From: CALHAX01 sp038523655
GTDB taxonomy: Bacteria > Pseudomonadota > Alphaproteobacteria > Rhizobiales > CALHAX01
Length of the DNA stretch: 9,423 nucleotides
Direction: 5' to 3'
NCBI GenBank assembly: GCA_038523655.1
Contig: JBCBJG010000110.1
Coordinates: forward strand, 1 to 9,423
Under the pieces are notes generated by a model that was not told where the DNA came from, did not search any database, and saw nothing but the letters and a program-made list of their open reading frames with translations. Made by a program: the position numbers and the translations under genes. Below are positions 1 to 6,820 of the stretch, one piece after another. The stretch's first letter is position 1, and every line of letters starts with the position of its first letter.

Positions 1-626
1 AGCCGGATCGGCTTGGCACGACCGGGAGGAAAAAGATCAACGATGCCACCGCGGACGGCGAACTCACCCGGCTCCATGACAGTGCCAGTCTGGTTGTAGC
101 CACTCGCGGTCAGCCGGGCGGCAAGACGCTTCATGTCGACGCGTTGGCCAGGGCTGAGGGTCTTGATGGCGCTCTTGATGAACGCCGGTGTCACGGTCTT
201 CTGCAGGATCGCGTTGACGGTCGTGACCAGAATTGTCGGGCTGTTCCGTTTGCCAGCGGCAAGCCGGGTAAGCGCCGCGATCCGGCGGGCAATAATGTCG
301 GCGTTCGGCGAGACCCGGTCGTACGGCACACAGTCCCACGCCGGGAAAGCGATCGTCGCGATGTCGGGATGAAAAAATGCGAGGCCGTTGAGAAAAGCCT
401 CGGCGCGGCGATCATCGCGGACGACGTGCACGTGGATCGGCGCCGATGCGTCGTTTTCCTCAGCACCTTCCCGGTTTGCCCGGTCATCGAGGAACTGGCC
501 TACGGCGAAAGCGTCCATCCCGTCGGGCACGCCGGTCAGAAGCACCTCCGTCCCGCCGCCTTTCGGGCCAGCCGTGCGGACGACTTGGGCAACCCGCGCA
601 GCGCTTTCGAGGCGGGTTTTGCTCAC
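1..626 (-). CDS. mfd: Transcription-repair coupling factor Mfd, N-terminal part (runs off the window)
   Basis: Mfd removes RNA polymerase stalled at DNA damage and recruits UvrA for nucleotide excision repair; it acts in the cytoplasm on DNA. Only the first 208 codons are present, covering the start of the UvrB-like N-terminal module. Visible signatures are FPAWDCVPYDRVSPN (residues 94–108), matching the 'LP.WE.LPYD..SP' region of E. coli Mfd, followed by DIIARRIAAL, an 'ILVTTVNAILQKTV' stretch, and MEPGEFAVRGGIVDLFPPG (184–202), matching the VMEHGEYATRG..DLFP region. The helicase and polymerase-binding domains lie outside the window. The start is GTG at 626–624, which overlaps the sdhE stop as GTGA, so translation is probably coupled to sdhE. 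There is no ATG start near this position, so the gene is easily missed. The frame is open without interruption to base 1. Identity is secure; the exact start is slightly less so. Confidence 0.95.
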   Translation of the reverse strand, partial: MSKTRLESAARVAQVVRTAGPKGGGTEVLLTGVPDGMDAFAVGQFLDDRANREGAEENDASAPIHVHVVRDDRRAEAFLNGLAFFHPDIATIAFPAWDCVPYDRVSPNADIIARRIAALTRLAAGKRNSPTILVTTVNAILQKTVTPAFIKSAIKTLSPGQRVDMKRLAARLTASGYNQTGTVMEPGEFAVRGGIVDLFPPGRAKPIR

Positions 627-943
627 GGCGCCGCCCCGCCGGCGGTCGTGTCCGGCTCGGAAGACGATGTCGCGAGGTCATCGAGCCCATGGAACGTGCG
701 GATCTCCGAGACCAGCGGGCCAAACAGGCGGTCAGCCACCAGCGCAGGATCGATCAACCAGGCGTTGATGTCGGGGTCTGCGATACTGAGGAGTTGTTCG
801 AACGTTTCGAGATCATCGTCCGGCATCTCGGCGAGGCGCGCAGTGGCATATCGCCCGAGCATCCAATCCATCTCCTTGGTGCCACGGTGCATGGCGCGGA
901 ACAGCGCGCGGCGGCGGCGGACGTCGAGTTGCGGTGTCGTCAT
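623..943 (-). CDS. sdhE: FAD assembly factor SdhE (succinate dehydrogenase flavinylation)
   Basis: This 106-residue protein belongs to the SdhE/YgfY/Sdh5 family (formerly DUF339), small cytoplasmic proteins that help attach FAD covalently to the flavoprotein subunit SdhA. The family motif RGxxE is visible as RGTKEMD at residues 20–26. It is followed by the expected helical segment with FEQLLSIADPDINAWLI, matching the family's 'fe.LL...D.dL..W' pattern. The start at 943 (MTTPQL…) was chosen because the family begins about 10–15 residues before the first helix; the open frame continues upstream to 1213, but that part resembles no SdhE and runs into the divergent recG region. Upstream of the start only a poor GGGAA stands in ribosome-binding position. 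The stop overlaps the mfd GTG start. The tail after about residue 88 is Ser/Thr/Ala/Gly-rich and probably disordered. Confidence 0.93.
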   Translation of the reverse strand: MTTPQLDVRRRRALFRAMHRGTKEMDWMLGRYATARLAEMPDDDLETFEQLLSIADPDINAWLIDPALVADRLFGPLVSEIRTFHGLDDLATSSSEPDTTAGGAAP

Positions 944-1107
944 GGGGCGTTCCCGATAGCGGTCTGGGGCAAAGCGCGCGGCTGGCGGCGCCGGTTCCGA
1001 AAATGCGAAAAGCGCCGCACCCGAATTGGGCTGCGTCGCCTGTGGATCGCGGTGATGTCTCGTCGAGGCCCGCTCGGCGGGGCGACGGCGCGTGGTATAG
1101 CGCGTGG
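944..1107. promoter_or_regulatory. Divergent sdhE–mfd / recG intergenic region
   Basis: This 164-base spacer must hold the promoters of both divergent units if recG starts at 1108. I see no convincing –35/–10 pair for either strand. A TATAGC hexamer at 1096–1101 sits only six bases before the ATG at 1108. That would suit a leaderless recG transcript, and would agree with the lack of a Shine–Dalgarno there, but no –35 element accompanies it. If recG really starts further in (for example at 1312), the control region is correspondingly longer. Placement is by context only. Confidence 0.4.
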
Positions 1108-3498
1108 ATGAGCCCCTTACCAGCACGTGCGCATGCGGCTGCTGCCGCACCTGAGCGAGACCCGCCGGACGTCGAGGAATCAGCGCCGATGCTGCCGCTC
1201 GACTCGGTGCCACGGCCTGCCCCCCAATCTGATTTGCCCTATGTGGCGGGTGTGACCGGTGTGGCGGAGGGCCTCAGAAGGGATGGGGCGCAGGGCGCGC
1301 CTGCGAACGATATGCCGCCATTGCCGGCGGCTGCCTATTCGACCGAGGCAGACGCACAGGACGAGAACCCGCGTAACGGGGTTCGGCCAAGCGCACTCGA
1401 AGCGTTGTTCGCGCCGGTCATCTCGATCGAAGGCATTGGCCCGAAGCTCGCGGCGCTGATCCGCACCGCTGTCCGTGTGCCGGCGGGCCTACAAAGCGCG
1501 CGTCTCAACGATCTGCTCTGGCATTTCCCGACCGGCTTGATCGACCGCTCAGCGCAACCGACGATCGAAAACGCAGAGCCCGGCACACTCGTCACGCTTA
1601 AGGTTCGTGTTGTCAAACAGTCCGGCCCGCCAAACCGAAAGAGCCGTGCGCCGCACCGGGTGACCTGCGAGGATGACACCGGGCGGATCGCGCTCATTTA
1701 TTTCCGCGCCGACAAACGCTATCTCGAAAGCCTGCTGCCGATCGGTGAAGAGCGCGTCGTGTCCGGGCGGGTCGAGCGTTACGGGTCCGGGCTGCAGATG
1801 ACGCATCCCGACTTCGTGGTTACGCCTGCGGAGTTCGCGACGATGCCGCTGCTGCAGACCGTCTATCCGATGACGGCCGGTCTGACATCGCGGGTGCTCA
1901 CGAAGGCAATGGGTGAAATGCTCCGCCGCGTCCCAATGCTTGCGGAATGGCAGGACCCCACCTGGCTCGCGCAGCAGGACTGGCCGGATATCGCCACGGC
2001 GATCAGCCGGGTTCACCGCCCGCAATCGCCGGGTGATATTTCCTCCATCAGCCCCTTCTGGCAGCGCCTCGCGTTCGATGAGTTACTGGCGAACCAGCTC
2101 GCGCTTGCTCTGGTCCGCGAAGGGACAAAAAAGATCGCCGGGCGCCCGATCCGTGGCACCGGTCGTAATCGCTCGAAGATCTTCGACGCCCTGCCCTTCA
2201 CGCTCACCAATGCGCAGGCGACGGCGCTCGACGAGATCGCCGACGACATGGAAGCGCCGCACCGTATGCTACGTCTGCTGCAGGGGGATGTCGGCAGCGG
2301 CAAGACCGTCGTTGCGTTGATGGCGATGGCGCACGCCGCCGAGGCGGGATTTCAATCCGCGCTGATGGCTCCCACAGAAGTGCTCGCCCGCCAGCACCTC
2401 GAGACGATCGCGCCGCTCGCGCAGGCGGCGGGCTTGCGGATCGCATTGCTCACCGGGCGCGAGAAGGGGCGACTGCGCAAGCAAACGCTGCGTCTCCTCG
2501 CCGACGGTGAAATCGATGTGCTGGTTGGCACGCATGCGCTGTTCCAGCCGGACGTGACCTTCAAGGCACTCGCGTTTTCCGTGATCGACGAACAACATCG
2601 CTTTGGCGTGCACCAGCGCCTTGCGCTCCAGAACAAAGGGGCCGATGGCATCGGTGCCGACATTCTGGTGATGACCGCGACCCCGATCCCGCGCACGCTG
2701 CTGATGACGCAGTACGGTGACCTCGATGTCTCGAAGCTCACGGAAAAACCGGCCGGGCGCAAACCGGTCGACACGCGCGCGGTATCGTCGGATCGGATCG
2801 AGGAGATTATTCTCGGGCTCGAGCGCACCATCGCCGAAGGGGCGCAGGCTTACTGGGTCTGTCCACTGGTCGAAAGCTCCGACAAACTCGACCTCGCGGC
2901 TGCCGAAGAACGCTATGCCCACCTCAAGCAATACTTCGGCGATCGCGTCAGCCTGGTGCACGGGCAGATGTCCGGTCCGGCGAAGGATGCCGCGATGGAG
3001 GATTTCTCGACGAACCGGACATCGATCCTCGTCTCGACGACTGTGATCGAGGTTGGTGTGAATGTGCCGAACGCAACCGTGATGGTGATCGAACATGCTG
3101 AGCGGTTCGGCCTCGCGCAGTTGCATCAGCTGCGTGGCCGTGTGGGACGCGGCGAACGCCAATCGACCTGCATTTTGCTTTACGCACCACCGCTCGGGGA
3201 GACCGCCAAGGCACGGATCGAAACGATGCGTGAGACCGAGGACGGTTTTGTAATCGCTGAGCAGGATTTGAAGCTGCGTGGTGGTGGCGAGTTGCTCGGC
3301 ACGCGGCAATCCGGGCTTCCCGAGTTTCGGATTGCCAATGTGCCGAACTTCGATGAGCTGATCGCGGCGGCGCGTGACGACGCGGAGCTAATTCTCCGCC
3401 GCGACCCGGAACTTGTGACACCGCGTGGCCGGGCGCTGCGCACGCTGCTCTACCTTTTCGAATGCGACGAGGCGATCCGCCTGTTCCGGGCGGGTTAG
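1108..3498 (+). CDS. recG: ATP-dependent DNA helicase RecG
   Basis: RecG is a superfamily 2 helicase that remodels stalled replication forks, R-loops and branched DNA. From 1108 it has 796 residues. The conserved body begins near 1387 (VRPSALEALFAP), then comes the wedge/OB region with the LLWHFPTGLIDR motif. Helicase motifs are complete: Walker A GDVGSGKT (lysine 399), MAPTEVLARQH, GTHALFQ, DEQH box in VIDEQHRFGV (aspartate 494), MTATPIPRTL, STTVIEVGVNVPNA and QLRGRVGRG (from 674). The C-terminal TRG-type motif TRQSGLPEFRIAN starts at 732. The conserved body alone is about 703 residues, close to the usual RecG length, so roughly 90 N-terminal Ala/Pro/Asp/Glu-rich residues are extra. The start is uncertain: ATG at 1003, 1108, 1189 and 1312 and several GTGs are in frame, and none has a clear ribosome-binding site. 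The MAPEG gene follows after 23 bases. Confidence 0.93.
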   Translation: MSPLPARAHAAAAAPERDPPDVEESAPMLPLDSVPRPAPQSDLPYVAGVTGVAEGLRRDGAQGAPANDMPPLPAAAYSTEADAQDENPRNGVRPSALEALFAPVISIEGIGPKLAALIRTAVRVPAGLQSARLNDLLWHFPTGLIDRSAQPTIENAEPGTLVTLKVRVVKQSGPPNRKSRAPHRVTCEDDTGRIALIYFRADKRYLESLLPIGEERVVSGRVERYGSGLQMTHPDFVVTPAEFATMPLLQTVYPMTAGLTSRVLTKAMGEMLRRVPMLAEWQDPTWLAQQDWPDIATAISRVHRPQSPGDISSISPFWQRLAFDELLANQLALALVREGTKKIAGRPIRGTGRNRSKIFDALPFTLTNAQATALDEIADDMEAPHRMLRLLQGDVGSGKTVVALMAMAHAAEAGFQSALMAPTEVLARQHLETIAPLAQAAGLRIALLTGREKGRLRKQTLRLLADGEIDVLVGTHALFQPDVTFKALAFSVIDEQHRFGVHQRLALQNKGADGIGADILVMTATPIPRTLLMTQYGDLDVSKLTEKPAGRKPVDTRAVSSDRIEEIILGLERTIAEGAQAYWVCPLVESSDKLDLAAAEERYAHLKQYFGDRVSLVHGQMSGPAKDAAMEDFSTNRTSILVSTTVIEVGVNVPNATVMVIEHAERFGLAQLHQLRGRVGRGERQSTCILLYAPPLGETAKARIETMRETEDGFVIAEQDLKLRGGGELLGTRQSGLPEFRIANVPNFDELIAAARDDAELILRRDPELVTPRGRALRTLLYLFECDEAIRLFRAG

Positions 3499-3521
3499 AC
3501 CATGGCTGCCGGGCGCGCGCC

Positions 3522-3932
3522 ATGACCGTCGACGCACTTATCCTCCTCGCGATGGCTGCGCATGTCGCGCTGAGCGCGGCGCTTTATTGTGGGCTGACGC
3601 TCGCCCGGGCGCCGGCCGTCTGGGGGATCGGCAGCCCCGACGGCTGGTTTGCGGTACGGGAAGCGGCCATCGCGGCCAACCTGTCGAACCAGTTCGAATG
3701 GCCGATTTTCTTCCATACCGTGTGCGTGCTCACCCTGACGGGCGGCACCTCGACGCCGCTTTTCGCTGCGGTCGCCTGGGCATTCATCCTCGCGCGGGTG
3801 GCGCATACGCTGGTGCAGGTCGGCGGCGGCACGATCCGGCTGCGCGGCATCGTGTTCTCCGTCAACTTCGTCGCCGTGCTCGTGCTCTGGGCGCTCTACG
3901 GGACAATCATGCTGTCGGGTGTGCTGAGATGA
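3522..3932 (+). CDS. MAPEG-family integral membrane protein
   Basis: A 136-residue protein with four predicted membrane helices (about 5–27, 60–75, 80–98, 110–132), the usual size and topology of bacterial MAPEG proteins (membrane-associated proteins in eicosanoid and glutathione metabolism). Family marks are the NQFEWPIFFHTV segment (residues 56–67, with N56 and E59) and RVAHTLV (92–98) at helix 3, followed by an RLRG turn. Some MAPEG members are glutathione transferases or peroxidases; most bacterial ones of this type have no proven reaction, so the substrate is unknown. The ATG at 3522 gives an ordinary MAPEG N-terminus; upstream codons in the same frame overlap recG and look non-coding. 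It starts 23 bases after recG and overlaps the next gene by ATGA, so it probably lies in the recG transcript. Confidence 0.88.
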   Translation: MTVDALILLAMAAHVALSAALYCGLTLARAPAVWGIGSPDGWFAVREAAIAANLSNQFEWPIFFHTVCVLTLTGGTSTPLFAAVAWAFILARVAHTLVQVGGGTIRLRGIVFSVNFVAVLVLWALYGTIMLSGVLR

Positions 3933-4303
3933 CCTATGCCACCATCGTCACGATCGGGCAGATCGGCTTCACCATCGCGCAAGTTCTGCTCGTTGCGGCA
4001 ATTGCGGTCGGGTTGATCGGCATTGTGCGACCGAGCTGGGTGCGTCTGTCGAGCCGCTGGCGGGTGATCGGTGCCACCTTCGCCCTGCTGCTCGTCGGCG
4101 CCGCGATCTTCGTCGGCACCTTCGTGTGGACGCACAGCCAGGAAAACGGACCGCATTCGGCGGAGACCTATCTACGGGTGTTGCGCGCCGAAGCGTGCAT
4201 CGAGACACCGGGGCGTGATTTCTGCAGTGAAGTGCGATCGCGCTGCGAGACGGAGGATGCCTCGCATCCGGCGTGCCGCGTGCTTCGGGGGGAACGTCCC
4301 TGA
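3929..4303 (+). CDS. Small two-helix membrane protein with four cysteines, unrecognised
   Basis: I do not recognise this 124-residue protein. Two hydrophobic helices are clear (about 8–32 and 46–68), joined by a short basic loop containing RPSWVRLSSRWR. By the positive-inside rule the loop is cytoplasmic, so both ends would face the periplasm. The roughly 55-residue tail is soluble and holds four cysteines (90, 99, 106, 116) in a charged context, which could form two disulfides in the periplasm. The start ATG overlaps the MAPEG stop as ATGA, a typical sign of translational coupling and a hint that the two membrane proteins work together or need matched amounts. There is no signal peptidase or lipobox motif. 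No reaction can be proposed. The coding call is supported by the overlap and the clean helices; the function is unknown. Confidence 0.75.
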   Translation: MTYATIVTIGQIGFTIAQVLLVAAIAVGLIGIVRPSWVRLSSRWRVIGATFALLLVGAAIFVGTFVWTHSQENGPHSAETYLRVLRAEACIETPGRDFCSEVRSRCETEDASHPACRVLRGERP

Positions 4304-4320
4304 AGTTAGGCCCCGCACGC
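4278..4320. terminator. Possible hairpin between convergent units
   Basis: GCGTGC (4278–4283) can pair with GCACGC (4315–4320), and GGGG (4287–4290) with CCCC (4311–4314), with TTC bulged on one side and a loop of about 20 bases. It lies across the stop codon of the upstream gene and just before the convergent yjbQ stop, where a two-way terminator would be expected. There is no T-run on either side, so it is a weak candidate and not a canonical intrinsic terminator. Confidence 0.25.
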
Positions 4321-4346
4321 TCGCCCGTCACGCCTGCCCCGCAGTA

Positions 4347-4766
4347 TTATTCTCCGATCGCGTGCAGCACGATGCGGCGTCGGTGCGGCGCATCGCGGTG
4401 TTCGAAGAGGTAGACGCCCTGCCAGGTGCCGAGGGTAAGTTTTCTGCGCGCGACCGGGATGGTCATCGTCGTTGCTGTCAGCGCGGCCTTGATGTGCGCA
4501 GGCATGTCGTCCGGCCCCTCCGCGGTATGACGCAACCAGGTCATGTCCTGCGGCACGAGCCGGGCATAAAACTCCGTCAGGTCGCGCTGCACGTCCGGAT
4601 CCGCATTTTCCTGGATAAGCAACGATGCGGAGGTATGCCGGCAGTAGATGGTGAGCGCACCGGTCTCGATTGCGGTGCGGGCGAGGAAAACTTTCACGTG
4701 GTCGGTGAACTCGTAGAGCCGCTGGCCGGAGGTCTCGATCGTGAGGTCGTGCTGTGCTTGTCGCAT
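4347..4766 (-). CDS. yjbQ: YjbQ / UPF0047 family protein
   Basis: A 139-residue protein of the YjbQ (UPF0047) family, the same length as E. coli YjbQ. Family signatures are present in order: HTSASLLIQENADPDV (44–59), H80 in WLRHTAEGPDDMPAHIKAALT (77–97), and LGTWQGVYLFEHR (112–124). Members form trimers with a conserved His/Asn/Asp site; E. coli YjbQ shows thiamine-phosphate synthase activity and is sometimes annotated 'secondary thiamine-phosphate synthase', although the physiological role is not settled. The start ATG at 4766 is three bases after the stop of the amidotransferase-like gene, which indicates co-transcription and probably coupled translation. Its stop faces the recG-side genes head on at a distance of 43 bases. 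All conserved residues that I know of are intact. Confidence 0.92.
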   Translation of the reverse strand: MRQAQHDLTIETSGQRLYEFTDHVKVFLARTAIETGALTIYCRHTSASLLIQENADPDVQRDLTEFYARLVPQDMTWLRHTAEGPDDMPAHIKAALTATTMTIPVARRKLTLGTWQGVYLFEHRDAPHRRRIVLHAIGE

Positions 4767-4769
4767 CTC

Positions 4770-5510
4770 TCAGTGCGCTCGGTATCGCGCGACGAACCGG
4801 GCGAGCAATTCGGGTGGCACCGTCACGTCGGCAGCCTTGCAGCGGGCGATCAACGCATCTGCCTCGTCGGGAGGAAAATATCCGTTGTTTCGATACAGTC
4901 TGATCCGGGTCTCGAAGACGGCGGCATCCGCTTCCGGATGGAACTGCGTTGCATAGACGTTCTTGCCATAGCGGATCATCTGCATCGGGCACGTTGGTGC
5001 GGCGGCGAGGTGGGCGCAGCCTTTCGGCAAGCGCTGGACCGCTTCCTTATGACCGACGAACGCATCGAAGGTCGGCGGCAGCCCCGCACATAAAGGGTCT
5101 TCCGACGCGTCCGCTGTGAAGCTGCAAGTGACAGGCCCCACAGGCTCGCCGAAGCGCTCCTGCGAGACATCGCCGCCGAGTGCCGTCGCCAGTGCGCCAA
5201 GTCCGTAACAGCAGCCGAGGAACGGCGCGTCTTCGACAATCACCTCGGGCATGATGGCAAGCACGCGCGCTTCCATTTCCTGTTCGACGTCCGATTTCTC
5301 CTCCGGATGATCGCTGAAGCAGCCGGGACCGCCGCCGACGACGATGCCAGCGAATGCGCCGACATCGAAGGGCCTTGGCAAAGGCTCACGATCAAGCCGG
5401 AACCGCGCGACCTCGCTGGCGTCCAGCCGTCCCTTCGCGAGGATCGCGTCGAACTCATCATCGGATGCCCGGTCTTCGGGGCGCACCTGCAGGATCGCGA
5501 ATGGGCGCAT
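4770..5510 (-). CDS. Class I glutamine amidotransferase-like protein (GMP synthase GATase-type)
   Basis: A 246-residue stand-alone class I glutamine amidotransferase domain, of the size annotated as 'glutamine amidotransferase' or 'GMP synthase – glutamine amidotransferase domain-like'. The nucleophile elbow GCCYG (99–103) points to Cys101, with Cys100 directly before it. The remaining triad is H191 and E193 in ATQFHPEAD. VGGGPGCFSD (58–67) corresponds to the oxyanion-strand loop and VGHKEAV (152–158) to the conserved internal His segment. The usual acceptor (synthetase) domain is absent, so the ammonia acceptor, or whether it is a peptidase-like or gamma-glutamyl hydrolase-type enzyme, cannot be told. 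The start at 5510 (MRPFAILQV) was chosen because the beta-strand opening of the fold begins there; the frame extends to 5621 with low-complexity basic sequence overlapping lysR. It lies 40 bases after lysR and three before yjbQ. Confidence 0.85.
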   Translation of the reverse strand: MRPFAILQVRPEDRASDDEFDAILAKGRLDASEVARFRLDREPLPRPFDVGAFAGIVVGGGPGCFSDHPEEKSDVEQEMEARVLAIMPEVIVEDAPFLGCCYGLGALATALGGDVSQERFGEPVGPVTCSFTADASEDPLCAGLPPTFDAFVGHKEAVQRLPKGCAHLAAAPTCPMQMIRYGKNVYATQFHPEADAAVFETRIRLYRNNGYFPPDEADALIARCKAADVTVPPELLARFVARYRAH

Positions 5511-5550
5511 CTGCCTATTATCTCTCTTATGCGTCGAGGGCTGGCCTCTA

Positions 5551-6540
5551 TCACTTGGCTGGCCCGTGTTCCTTCGCTGGCGCGGCGTGCGTTGGCGCTG
5601 CGGCCAGGATGCCGTCGTCAATCAAGCGAACATCCCACGGCGGGGGATCGCACAACGCGACGACAAGCGCATCCATCACCGCGCGGCTGCGTGCCGGGAG
5701 CGGCCGGCCGGGCGGATAAACGAGGTAGGCGTGCATATCGAACCAGCTGCACTGCGGCAGGCCAATCTCCAGCCGGCCTTCCCGCAGTGCCTCATCGACG
5801 ATGAAGGAGGGCACCACGGTGAAGCCGAGACCGGCGGCGGCCATCTCGGCCATAAAATCTCCGTTCGCAACAGTCATCCGCGGCGCGACGCGCAGCGTGC
5901 GGGGCGCGGACGCAGACAAGCCCGGCGCGGTGTACGACCACTGATGCGGCGTGTCGGACAACGCGTAGCTCAGCGCATCGGTCGTGACGAGGTCGTCCGG
6001 CGTCTTCGGTAAGCTAGTGCGCGCCCAGTAGCTCGGCGCAGCAACCGGCACGCTTCGGATCCGGCACAGCCGACGCGCCTTCAGTTGTGACGACGCGAGT
6101 TCACCGATCCGCAGCGCAAAGTCAAAGCCCGTCTCCGTCAGGTCGACCACCCGATCACTCATGTCGATGTCGAGGCGCAGTTCCGGATGCTGGGTTGCGA
6201 ACTGCGCGATCAGGGGCGTGAGATGACGCATGCTGAAACTCAGGGGGGCAGTGAAGCGGACAACGCCGGTGAGACCGCGTTCGCCCGGCACGACTGCGTT
6301 GTCGGCATCACGCGCATCCTCCAGCAGGCGCTGGCACCGGGTGTAGTAAGTCTCGCCATCCGCCGTCGGCACGACCCCGCGGGCGGAGCGCTGGGCCAGG
6401 CGGACACCGAGGCGACGCTCGAGGTCGGCCAGGCGGCGACTGACGGCGGAGACCGCGACGCCGAGACGATGGGCGCCGCGGGTCAGCGATCCCTCTTCGA
6501 CGACCGCAACGAATGTCTCCCACTCGGCGAAACGGTCCAT
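5551..6540 (-). CDS. LysR-type transcriptional regulator
   Basis: A 329-residue LysR-family DNA-binding regulator. The N-terminal winged helix-turn-helix covers about residues 1–60: FVAVVEEGSLTRGAHRLGVAVSAVSRRLADLERRLG carries the family pattern 'F..V.e.gS...AA..L..s.savS..i..LE..LG'. The co-inducer domain follows from about 87, beginning with the typical GVVRFTAPLSF strand, and includes FDFALRIGEL and the VANGDFMAEMAAAGLGFTVVPSF segment of the second lobe. The last 30 or so residues are an extra Ala/Pro-rich tail beyond the usual ~300-residue length. The start at 6540 is set by AAGGGAG (complement of 6545–6551) a few bases upstream. It is transcribed away from the yceI genes across a shared 353-base control region, the classical arrangement in which a LysR protein controls its divergent neighbour and itself. 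The inducer is unknown. Confidence 0.93.
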   Translation of the reverse strand: MDRFAEWETFVAVVEEGSLTRGAHRLGVAVSAVSRRLADLERRLGVRLAQRSARGVVPTADGETYYTRCQRLLEDARDADNAVVPGERGLTGVVRFTAPLSFSMRHLTPLIAQFATQHPELRLDIDMSDRVVDLTETGFDFALRIGELASSQLKARRLCRIRSVPVAAPSYWARTSLPKTPDDLVTTDALSYALSDTPHQWSYTAPGLSASAPRTLRVAPRMTVANGDFMAEMAAAGLGFTVVPSFIVDEALREGRLEIGLPQCSWFDMHAYLVYPPGRPLPARSRAVMDALVVALCDPPPWDVRLIDDGILAAAPTHAAPAKEHGPAK

Positions 6541-6544
6541 TTCG

Positions 6545-6551
6545 CTCCCTT
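6545..6551 (-). promoter_or_regulatory. Ribosome-binding site of lysR
   Basis: On the minus strand AAGGGAG ends four bases before the ATG at 6540. It is the strongest Shine–Dalgarno match near the N-terminus and fixes the start ahead of the upstream in-frame ATGs. Confidence 0.6.
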
Positions 6552-6612
6552 GCCCAACCCCTGCCCTTGGGCAGCCCTTTCCCTTAGGCAGCCCATGGGC
6601 AGCCCTTGCCCA
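6551..6612. repeat. Cluster of TGCCC/GGGCA elements upstream of lysR
   Basis: Within 62 bases there are five exact TGCCC or GGGCA pentamers (6551, 6562, 6569, 6597, 6607) and one variant AGGCA (6586). Three of them extend to (G/A)GGCAGCCC at 6569, 6586 and 6597. Two form dyads: TGCCC-TT-GGGCA (6562–6573), and the exact palindrome GCCCATGGGC (6591–6600). The cluster lies 11–72 bases before the lysR start, so it would be in the lysR promoter or leader. It could be an autoregulatory operator or an RNA structure; it could also be simple repeat expansion. Confidence 0.5.
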
Positions 6613-6766
6613 GCCGCTGCACCGCGCGTCTAGCTTCCAGCCCATGCGAAGGCAGCTCACCAACCGTCGCCCCGGTGAAGGGCGCCGGCACCGCTCCGGG
6701 CACCGCCAAAATCGTCACGAAACTGGAAAGTCTGCACGCTCTGACGCGCTAGCCTTCTCGAAATCG

Positions 6767-6779
6767 CAAATCAGATTTG
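6767..6779. promoter_or_regulatory. 13-base palindrome, candidate regulator-binding site
   Basis: CAAATC-A-GATTTG is a perfect 6+1+6 inverted repeat in an AT-rich island within GC-rich DNA. Its size suits a LysR-type box, although it begins with C and ends with G and so does not follow T-N11-A exactly. Its centre (6773) would lie near –65 if transcription of yceI began about 6838, just downstream of the TATGAT at 6826–6831. That is the usual position of a LysR recognition site. The binding is inferred. Confidence 0.4.
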
Positions 6780-6820
6780 AATTTCACGTGATAGCCGACT
6801 TCATCCGGCAAGTGTTAGCG

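Noticed and set aside
144..959. Open plus-strand frame of 271 codons over mfd and sdhE
   Set aside because: The minus strand carries clear Mfd and SdhE protein sequence here; the plus-strand product is low-complexity and Arg-rich without family resemblance.
2269..3309. Long open frame (346 codons) on the minus strand inside recG
   Set aside because: It is antisense to the conserved RecG helicase motifs, has no recognisable domain, and is rich in Arg/His as antisense frames of GC-rich genes usually are.
4071..5093. Open plus-strand frame of 340 codons across yjbQ and the amidotransferase gene
   Set aside because: It is antisense to two well-recognised proteins and crosses the end of a third gene in another frame; no domain is visible.
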